A stretch of DNA of 6,995 nt, taken from assembly GCA_043813895.1 (NCBI GenBank), contig JBDRKQ010000119.1, positions 1 through 6,995 on the forward strand, read 5' to 3'. The notes under the pieces were generated by a model. That model worked only from the letters and a program-made list of their open reading frames with translations, was not told the DNA's origin and made no database searches. The DNA is from CAZTAR01 sp043813895. Its GTDB lineage: Bacteria; Planctomycetota; Phycisphaerae; UBA1845; UTPLA1. This document shows positions 1 to 4,666 of the stretch, one piece after another; the first letter of the stretch is position 1; each line of letters begins with the position of its first letter. The translations under genes and the position numbers were made by a program.

Positions 1-227
1 CCTCGACCGCGCAGCCAAAGAACCAGCCGCTCGAAAGACCCATTCTGGCACTGTCATTGTATGGTCGCCGCTCGCCGCCGACGTTCACAGATGACGGCTA
101 TCCGGTCACTCGCTTTCTTCCATACCCTAACATATACCGAATACGTGTTGAAGTCAAATGGGGATTGCAAAATGAATGCGACTTGAAATGCGCGCCGCGT
201 TACTCGGCATCGAGCCGGCTCGCTCTG
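1..227. other. Left-edge region, mostly non-coding
   Basis: No gene can be called here with confidence. The stretch from about 100 to 190 is clearly richer in A+T than its surroundings, as expected of a promoter-bearing spacer. On the minus strand a short open frame begins at an ATG at 43-41 and runs off the left edge (MGLSSGWFFGCAVE...). It could be the start of a leftward gene, but it has no clear Shine-Dalgarno sequence and only about 14 codons are visible. A plus-strand frame is open from 1 to a TGA at 184-186, but its translation resembles no family I know. A 12-bp perfect palindrome (cgagccggctcg, 211-222) lies just past the truB stop codon. Confidence 0.4.
129..157 (-). promoter_or_regulatory. 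Possible leftward sigma70-type promoter
   Basis: Read on the minus strand, a -35-like TTGACT (157-152) and a -10-like TATGTT (134-129) are separated by exactly 17 bp. They lie within the most A+T-rich part of the left end. Transcription would start near 122 and run left out of the window, towards the possible minus-strand start at 43. The match is 5 of 6 at -35 and 4 of 6 at -10. A chance match is possible and the downstream gene is not visible. Confidence 0.3.
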
Positions 228-998
228 CTACTCCGCTGCGGCCAGCAGCTTGCGTGCGTCCTCCAACGGCACCAGGGCCGATCGCACTGCTTCGTCGCAT
301 GTGCCGTCGAGGCTTACGGCCGCCTGCAGGTCAAACGGGCCGACCGCGGTTCGCGTCAGGGATTCGCAGCAGGCGCCGCAACCGAGCTGCTTTCCGAGAT
401 CTCGGGCGATTGCGCGGATGTAGGTGCCGCGGCCACACCGGATATCCAATTCGAGCCGGGGCCACGCGTAACCCAGAATCTCGATCCGATCAATCCGCAC
501 GGTCCTCGGTTCCCTGGGGACAGCACGGCCTTCCCTCGCGAGACGGTGGCTTGATACGCCGTGGATCTTGACCGCGCTGAAGGCCGGAGGAATCTGCGGG
601 ATGGCGCCGACGAACCGGGCGACCGCTTGTTCAATGGCTTTGCGATCGATCGGTGCGGCCGCTGGGACCGGCTCGAACGGCATCTCGGTGTCGAAGGTCG
701 CATTCGTGACGCCGAGGTGGAGGGTGGTCCGATAACTCTTCGGGAGCCCCATTAGCAGCTCGACCAGTTTCGTCGCGCGGCCGAGACAGCCGATCAAGAC
801 GCCGGACGCGAAGGGGTCAAGCGTACCCGCGTGCCCGACTTTCCGAGTCCCGAAGATCGGCCGCAGCCGATAGACGTACTTGGCGGACGACGCGCCGACA
901 GGCTTACGCACGTTGACTATCCCGTCGACTGCGGGTGTCGCGTCCGCTTGCGGGCTTGCCCGCCTATCGGGCTGATCATGTTGTGCGTGTCGAGTCAT
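228..998 (-). CDS. truB: tRNA pseudouridine(55) synthase TruB
   Basis: Converts uridine 55 to pseudouridine in the T-loop of tRNAs in the cytoplasm. The 256-residue product has the TruB landmarks in order. DGIVNVRKPVG (25-35) is the usual N-terminal strand. GHAGTLDP (55-62) holds the catalytic aspartate, D61. PPAFSAVKIHG (137-147) and LAREG (153-157) follow, and RGTYIRAIARDLG (190-202) closes the active site. About 24 residues precede the conserved core and are probably disordered. The ATG at 998 is preceded by a weak GAGAG Shine-Dalgarno sequence 5 nt upstream. The motif that is usually TDT-x-D reads TNATFDTEMP (98-107), a modest variation. In many bacteria truB follows rbfA and precedes ribF or rpsO; here it stands alone and diverges from the RCK-domain gene, with only 35 bp between start codons. 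Function is firm from the motifs. Confidence 0.95.
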   Translation of the reverse strand: MTRHAQHDQPDRRASPQADATPAVDGIVNVRKPVGASSAKYVYRLRPIFGTRKVGHAGTLDPFASGVLIGCLGRATKLVELLMGLPKSYRTTLHLGVTNATFDTEMPFEPVPAAAPIDRKAIEQAVARFVGAIPQIPPAFSAVKIHGVSSHRLAREGRAVPREPRTVRIDRIEILGYAWPRLELDIRCGRGTYIRAIARDLGKQLGCGACCESLTRTAVGPFDLQAAVSLDGTCDEAVRSALVPLEDARKLLAAAE

Positions 999-1010
999 GT
1001 CGGCTCTCGC

Positions 1011-1017
1011 TATAATA
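1011..1017. promoter_or_regulatory. Symmetric -10 element between divergent genes
   Basis: The 11-bp sequence gctataatagc (1009-1019) is an inverted repeat around a central A. It presents TATAAT on the plus strand (1011-1016) and TATTAT on the minus strand (1017-1012). It sits inside the 35-bp gap between the divergent starts of truB (998) and the RCK-domain gene (1034), so one element could serve both. Predicted transcripts would begin about 7-11 nt from each start codon, giving very short leaders. No good -35 hexamer is visible on either side. The symmetry is seen directly; its use as a bidirectional promoter is inference. Confidence 0.5.
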
Positions 1018-1033
1018 GCACAAGGCAGGTGTG

Positions 1034-1474
1034 ATGCAGGATCATGTCATTATCGCAGGTTTCGGCGTGGGCGGGCGCTTCATCGCGGAGCTACTCCAGG
1101 AGCGGGGAATACCCTTCGTCATCGTCGAGATGAATCAGGCCACATGCGCAGCGCAGAGAGACCTCGGGCTGGATGTCATCCACGGCGACATCGCCGAAGA
1201 GGAGGTTCTGGAGCTGGCCGGTGTTCGGACCGCTTCGGTGCTGGCCCTGTCCATTCCCAACGAGGACGCGGCCCTCAAGGCGACGGAGACGGCCAACCGC
1301 ATTAACCCCGAGATCCACATTATCGCCTCAACACGCTACACATCCACAGGCTTGCAGGCGTTGCAAAAAGGCGCGGACGACGTGATCGTCGCCGAGCAGG
1401 CCGTCGCTATGGAATTCTACCGACGCATCGCCGCCCTCATCTCCTCGGAATCAAGCGTGCCTGCGGCTCGTTAG
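1034..1474 (+). CDS. Stand-alone TrkA-N / RCK-N nucleotide-binding protein
   Basis: A 146-residue cytoplasmic protein made of a single Rossmann domain of the kind that gates K+ transporters and channels (TrkA, KefC, Ktr) on binding NAD(H) or a nucleotide. HVIIAGFGVGGRF (4-16) gives the first strand and the GxGxxG loop (G9, G11, G14). VIVEMN (29-34) ends the second strand with the acidic ribose-binding residue E32. The HGDIAEEEVLELAGV stretch (50-64) and the SIPNED turn (73-78) are typical of RCK-N domains. No TrkA-C domain, membrane segment or transporter gene is present here, so it may partner with a transporter encoded elsewhere or act as a free sensor. I place the start at ATG 1034, because AAGGCAGG (1022-1029) is too close to the GTG at 1031. 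Family is firm; partner and role are unknown. Confidence 0.85.
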   Translation: MQDHVIIAGFGVGGRFIAELLQERGIPFVIVEMNQATCAAQRDLGLDVIHGDIAEEEVLELAGVRTASVLALSIPNEDAALKATETANRINPEIHIIASTRYTSTGLQALQKGADDVIVAEQAVAMEFYRRIAALISSESSVPAAR

Positions 1475-1600
1475 CTCTGCTCGGTCAGCCGCGCTAGGGT
1501 CCATGACACTGTCGGCGGGACTGATCGAAGCCACCAAGCAGGGGGGCGGTGTCACCAATCTGAGCCCCAAGCGCCATCGCGGGGTATCCACGGACAGATT

Positions 1601-1618
1601 GCGGGTCTTCAGACCCGC
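1601..1618. repeat. REP-like perfect hairpin
   Basis: The sequence gcgggtcttcagacccgc is a perfect inverted repeat, giving a 7-bp stem with a 4-nt loop or 8 bp with a 2-nt loop. Its plan, a GCGG...CCGC stem closing on a short TT-containing loop, resembles the hairpin inside the polyprenyl synthase gene at 5606-5629, although the inner bases differ. It is not followed by a T-run, so an intrinsic terminator is unlikely. Whether it belongs to a genome-wide repeat family cannot be judged from one window. Confidence 0.45.
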
Positions 1619-1712
1619 TCGCTTGCGCTCGAGGCTCGGTGGGGACCCGCCACACTATGCCTCTGAATGCCCGGTACCGCCCGTGCGCCGATGAGCCTCG
1701 CAGGGGAACATG

Positions 1713-1741
1713 ATGACTGTATCACCGTGGGGAGCTAGAAT
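1713..1741 (+). promoter_or_regulatory. Possible promoter for the downstream leader/operon
   Basis: A -35-like ATGACT (1713-1718; 4 of 6 to TTGACA) and a -10-like TAGAAT (1736-1741; 5 of 6) are spaced by exactly 17 bp. Transcription would begin near 1748 and run through the hairpins at 1810-1829 and 1872-1893, the small ORF at 2030 and then the iron-sulfur gene at 2246. I see no better candidate directly before 2246. This is a pattern match only. Confidence 0.3.
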
Positions 1742-1809
1742 TGCAGGCGACGCTACTCAATCGACCCGCTGCCCACAGCCACGCGGTTTGCAGCCCCAGC
1801 CCTCGGCCG

Positions 1810-1829
1810 CTTTGCTGCGGGGAGCAAAG
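1810..1829. repeat. Hairpin, 7-bp stem
   Basis: Perfect arms ctttgct (1810-1816) and agcaaag (1823-1829) enclose a 6-nt loop. One bulged base lets the stem extend by two more pairs (1808-1809 with 1831-1832). It lies downstream of the candidate promoter at 1713-1741, so it would fall in the leader of that transcript. There is no following T-run. Confidence 0.4.
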
Positions 1830-1871
1830 GCGTAGCGTCCTTCTGCTCTGCGCGGGCACTGAATGACGCGA

Positions 1872-1893
1872 GCCCCCCTGGGTCCCGGGGGGC
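1872..1893. repeat. Very GC-rich hairpin
   Basis: The arms gcccccc (1872-1878) and ggggggc (1887-1893) pair over 7 consecutive G-C pairs around an 8-nt loop. It is the most stable-looking hairpin in the gap. The sequence after it (ttcggcgtgctttcaag) has no run of T, so it does not look like a canonical rho-independent terminator in either direction. It may be a leader structure, an attenuator or a degenerate repeat. Confidence 0.4.
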
Positions 1894-2029
1894 TTCGGCG
1901 TGCTTTCAAGAGTTGCGGCGTGCGGTCGGCGGGCGGAGGCCGTTGAACTCTCCAGGGGTGCGATCGGCGGGGATGATTGCGCGCGCCGGCAATGCAGGAC
2001 GGACGGAAGGATGACGAAGGTGATTCGCA

Positions 2030-2182
2030 GTGAGCCCACTCATACGCTACCGTGCGGAAGCGGCCAAGGCGTGTGTCCTGTTGCAGACGGTGCTCACGGC
2101 GACCCTGATGAACTGTCGCCTGACAGGCTCGCTGGAGATCAAACACCCGTTCAATCGACTCAATTGCCCGGCCGGCCGATAG
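2030..2182 (+). CDS. Possible small protein of 50 residues
   Basis: A GTG-started frame of 50 codons ending in TAG, and not a family I recognise. A strong Shine-Dalgarno sequence, GAAGGTGA (2016-2023), lies 6 nt before the GTG. Codon use looks coding-like: by my count 37 of the 49 codons after the start end in G or C, as expected for real genes in this DNA. The product starts with a basic and polar stretch (SPLIRYRAEAAKA, residues 2-14). A short hydrophobic segment (CVLLQTVLTATLM, 15-27) follows, then a polar tail containing HPFNRLNCPAGR. It has three cysteines. The hydrophobic part is short for a membrane span and could be an amphipathic helix; no lipobox is present. It ends 63 nt before the iron-sulfur gene on the same strand and could be the first gene of that operon. 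A chance ORF remains quite possible. Confidence 0.4.
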   Translation: MSPLIRYRAEAAKACVLLQTVLTATLMNCRLTGSLEIKHPFNRLNCPAGR

Positions 2183-2233
2183 GCTGCGATCCGCGGTCTT
2201 GCGAACGGTTCCATCAGTGGATGAAACGGCGGT

Positions 2234-2248
2234 AGGAGAAGTACCTTG
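2234..2248 (+). promoter_or_regulatory. Shine-Dalgarno and TTG start of iron-sulfur gene
   Basis: AGGAG (2234-2238) lies 7 nt upstream of the TTG at 2246-2248. This placement decides for the rare TTG start. The next residues (AAARQTSVLYCHC) lead straight into the conserved CxC motif, so a later start would damage the domain. Confidence 0.7.
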
Positions 2249-3370
2249 GCGGCGGCCCGGCAGACTTCAGTCCTGTATTGCCACTGTGCTCATACTGACG
2301 TCATCCCTCCGCAGGCCAAGCGAGAGGTGTTCCGGCAACTCAACGCTTCCGGTGTGCCGTTCGAGGCCGTGGCGGACCTGTGTGAGGCATCCGCGCGGCG
2401 CGATCCGATGCTGAGGCGGCTCGCTGAATCCGGCGATCTCAGGGTCGCGGCCTGCTATCCCCGGGCCGTCAAGTGGCTGTTTCATGCCGCAGGCGCCCCG
2501 CTAACGGACGGCCGCGTGAAAGTCATGAACATGCGGGAGCAGGGCGCGGACGAGGTCGCGTCCGGCTTGCTGGCGGATTGTCAGTGTGCGTGTGCGGATG
2601 CGGTTGAGAAGGACGTTTGCGAACCGCGGCCCGGCGCATGGATGCCGTGGTTTCCGGTGATCGACTACGACCTCTGTACGAACTGCAAGCAGTGCCTGAG
2701 CTTCTGCCTGTTCGGTGTGTTCGGTGTGGATGCCGACGGGAACGTGGAGGTCCGGAACCCGGACAAGTGCAAGACGCGTTGCCCGGCGTGTTCGCGGGTG
2801 TGCCCTTCTGTCGCGATCGTTTTTCCGAAGTACGACAAGCGACCGGTCAACGGGGACGTGGTTTGCGAAGGCGATGTCGGACGCGACGTGGTGAAAGTCG
2901 ATCTCGACGAGCTTGTCGACAAGGGTGTTCGCGCGTCCTTGCGGGCGCGAAGCGGTCAGCGTGGCGGGCGTTTTTCACCCGCGCGGGCGGCGAACGGCGC
3001 ACTGACGGCCGATCTTCAACACCTGAAGAAGATGCAGGCGGAGTTGGATATACCGGACCAGGTGTTCCGGGGCCTGCCCGTGTTGAATGAACCGGATTGC
3101 GGCTGCTCGTGTGAATGTCAACCCGCCTCCGCGCCCGACCGCGACTGTGCCTGCGAATGCACGGACGAATCGGAGTCCGACTGCGCATGTGACTGTGACT
3201 GCTCGGCCGAATCGGAAGCGAGCAGCGACATCGCCTGCGATTGCGTGTGCGAATGCGCGGGGGAGGATTCGCGTGCGGATCCTGCGGATGAATTGGAGGC
3301 GAGTCGGCCATGCTGTGACCCCGGCGAGAAGCGCGCGCCTGCTTCACAGGAGGAAGAGTGGGATATCTGA
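2246..3370 (+). CDS. HdrA-like/ferredoxin iron-sulfur protein with Cys-rich tail
   Basis: Predicted cytoplasmic electron carrier of 374 residues. Residues 8-85 carry YCHC (C12, C14), DLCE (C46) and RVAACYPR (C70). This echoes the N-terminal module of heterodisulfide reductase HdrA, whose pattern is CHC, a lone Cys, then AACSPR. A short CQCAC stretch follows (112-116). Next come two [4Fe-4S] motifs: CTNCKQCLSFC (C144, C147, C150, C154) and CKTRCPACSRVCP (C175, C179, C182, C186). The segment at 255-283 is a helical linker. The tail (285-357) is very unusual: 17 cysteines, mostly in runs such as CGCSCEC, CACEC, CACDCDC and CDCVCEC, separated by acidic and serine residues. There is no flavin-binding domain as in full HdrA. 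The stop codon overlaps the radical SAM gene by 13 bp, so supplying electrons to that enzyme is the natural guess. Cluster binding by the core is strong inference; the tail's role is unknown. Confidence 0.85.
   Translation: MAAARQTSVLYCHCAHTDVIPPQAKREVFRQLNASGVPFEAVADLCEASARRDPMLRRLAESGDLRVAACYPRAVKWLFHAAGAPLTDGRVKVMNMREQGADEVASGLLADCQCACADAVEKDVCEPRPGAWMPWFPVIDYDLCTNCKQCLSFCLFGVFGVDADGNVEVRNPDKCKTRCPACSRVCPSVAIVFPKYDKRPVNGDVVCEGDVGRDVVKVDLDELVDKGVRASLRARSGQRGGRFSPARAANGALTADLQHLKKMQAELDIPDQVFRGLPVLNEPDCGCSCECQPASAPDRDCACECTDESESDCACDCDCSAESEASSDIACDCVCECAGEDSRADPADELEASRPCCDPGEKRAPASQEEEWDI
3348..3360 (+). promoter_or_regulatory. Shine-Dalgarno inside upstream gene, GTG start
   Basis: A perfect AGGAGG (3348-3353) lies 4 nt before GTG 3358-3360, within the last codons of the iron-sulfur gene. 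It supports the GTG start and the 13-bp overlap, and suggests translational coupling of the two genes. It is also the best ribosome site in the window. Confidence 0.75.
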
Positions 3371-4629
3371 TTGCAAACGCGACGGCATCCGACGCCGGGG
3401 AGAGTCGTGCTTCGCGCCCACGGATCGCGGGGAGTCTGCTGTCGCTGGCCGTTCGAATGCTGCGCACGACGGATGCCCGCTTGCTTTGGAAGTTCGGCTA
3501 CAATTTCGGGTACAAGGGGATCCGGTCGGTGCGGCGGTTCAAGAAACGGCTCAAGAGCGGGCAGAGCTTTCCGCCGTTTCTGTACATCTCGATCACGAAC
3601 AGCTGCAATCTTCGCTGTCGGGGTTGCTGGGTCGATGTCACGTCTCCGCAGGCGTCGATCGATTTCGCCGATTTGAGCAGACTCGTTGACCGTGCCAAGA
3701 AACACGGCAACAGCTTCTTCGGCATCCTCGGAGGCGAGCCGTTCCTCCATCCCGATCTCATCAGACTGTTCGAAACGCATCCCGATTGCTATTTCCAGGT
3801 GTTCACGAACGGGCATTTCATCACCGACGAGGTCGCTGCCGGGCTTCGCCGTGCCGGCAACGTGACGCCGCTGATAAGCATCGAAGGACGCGGGCTTGTC
3901 AGCGACCAGCGGCGGGGCAGGCAGGGCGTGTTCGACCGGACACTGGCCGGCCTAGAGGCGTGCATCCGCAACCGGTTGATCACGGGCGTGACGACCAGCG
4001 TCTGCCAGAACAACTATGACGATCTGGTCAACGAAGACTGGGTCGATGAACTCATTCGGCGAGGCGTCCACTACGTGTGGTACACGACGTTCAGACCCGT
4101 CGGACCGGACCCGGCAGCGGAGTTGGCGCTGCGTCCTGAGCAGGTGCTCGGGGTGCGCCGGTTCGCAATGCACGTGCGCGGCACGAAGCCCATCGGCGTC
4201 GTCGACGCGTACTGGGACGACAAGGGCCAGGCGCTGTGCCCGGCAGTGGTCGGGATCAGTCATCACATTAGCCCATGGGGCGACGTCGAGCCGTGTCCCG
4301 TCATCCAGTTCGCGGGCGAGAGCATCCACGACAACGACGGGGACATCTTCAAGACGGTGACGGAGTCGCGTTTTTTGAAGGACTTTCGGGAGGCGACTGC
4401 CTCGGCAACGCGCGGTTGCATCGTGCTGGAGCGCCCGGACCTGTTGAAATCCATCGTCGAACGTCAATCCGCACAAGACACCACGGCACGGCGTACCGCC
4501 CTGGCGGAGCTCGATGCCATGGAACCGCTCGGCAGCCAGCACATTCCCGGACACGAGCTGCCCGAGCAGAACTGGCTGTATCGGTTTACGAAGAAGTATT
4601 GGTTTTTCGGATTTGGGGCGTACACGTAA
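3358..4629 (+). CDS. Radical SAM enzyme with twitch/SPASM-like C-terminus
   Basis: A 423-residue radical SAM enzyme that would cleave S-adenosylmethionine to a 5'-deoxyadenosyl radical; its substrate is unknown. The cluster motif is C83-NLR-C87-RG-C90 in the setting SITNSCNLRCRGCW. The SAM-binding GGEP motif is at 125-128, and LISIEGRG (172-179) matches a later barrel strand. After the core, C294-X13-G308-X4-C313 (reading ...SPWGDVEPC) fits the start of a SPASM/twitch auxiliary cluster. Only one more cysteine (C354) follows, so a single extra [4Fe-4S] cluster (twitch) is more likely than full SPASM. The first 70 residues are basic, with WKFGYNFGYKG (44-54), and may contact a membrane or a partner. 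The C-terminus is aromatic (LYRFTKKYWFFGFGAYT, 407-423). It lies between an electron carrier and a prenyl synthase, pointing to a lipid or isoprenoid substrate. It is not clearly HpnH. Enzyme class is firm; the reaction is not. Confidence 0.92.
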   Translation: MGYLIANATASDAGESRASRPRIAGSLLSLAVRMLRTTDARLLWKFGYNFGYKGIRSVRRFKKRLKSGQSFPPFLYISITNSCNLRCRGCWVDVTSPQASIDFADLSRLVDRAKKHGNSFFGILGGEPFLHPDLIRLFETHPDCYFQVFTNGHFITDEVAAGLRRAGNVTPLISIEGRGLVSDQRRGRQGVFDRTLAGLEACIRNRLITGVTTSVCQNNYDDLVNEDWVDELIRRGVHYVWYTTFRPVGPDPAAELALRPEQVLGVRRFAMHVRGTKPIGVVDAYWDDKGQALCPAVVGISHHISPWGDVEPCPVIQFAGESIHDNDGDIFKTVTESRFLKDFREATASATRGCIVLERPDLLKSIVERQSAQDTTARRTALAELDAMEPLGSQHIPGHELPEQNWLYRFTKKYWFFGFGAYT

Positions 4630-4666
4630 GCGCGTTGTTATTCCGCGGCGAAGATGAACCTCTGCA

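Larger units (their letters stand above)
1475..2029. other. Long structured intergenic region
   Basis: About 555 bp without a convincing gene. Open frames on both strands give arginine- and proline-rich translations that look like shadows. The region does contain several strong inverted repeats: 1601-1618, 1630-1637 pairing with 1693-1700 (cgaggctc / gagcctcg), 1810-1829 and 1872-1893. A weaker one is 1976-1993 (attgc / gcaat). A candidate plus-strand promoter lies at 1713-1741. The region could be a long structured leader for the downstream operon, the site of a small RNA, or a cluster of REP-type elements. I saw no tRNA, no rRNA and no CRISPR-like repeat array. Confidence 0.5.

Noticed and set aside
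211..222. Palindrome cgagccggctcg just after the truB stop, as a terminator
   Set aside because: The stem is short with almost no loop and there is no adjacent T-run on the minus strand, so terminator function is not supported.
57..554. Plus-strand ORF of 165 codons at the left end
   Set aside because: Most of it lies antisense to truB, whose motifs are unmistakable; its translation is Arg- and Cys-rich with no recognisable domain.
1872..1893. GC-rich hairpin as a rho-independent terminator
   Set aside because: No run of T follows on either strand and it is about 400 bp from the end of the RCK-domain gene.
1757..2146. Minus-strand ORF of 129 codons (and an overlapping one at 1722-2039)
   Set aside because: The translations are Arg/Pro/Ser-rich and look like read-through of GC-rich hairpins; no family resemblance and no good ribosome site noted.
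1900..2235. Plus-strand ORF of 111 codons
   Set aside because: Low-complexity, Arg/Gly/Asp-rich translation with no domain; the 2030-2182 frame in the same place has better start signals and codon use.
2847..3467. Minus-strand ORF of 206 codons
   Set aside because: Antisense to the iron-sulfur gene tail; the Arg/His/Pro-rich translation is what the repetitive Cys/Asp codons give on the other strand.
3358..4629. Identity as hopanoid enzyme HpnH
   Set aside because: The cluster motif setting (CNLRCRGCW) and the C-X13-G-X4-C tail point to a twitch/SPASM-like group, and no other hopanoid genes are visible.
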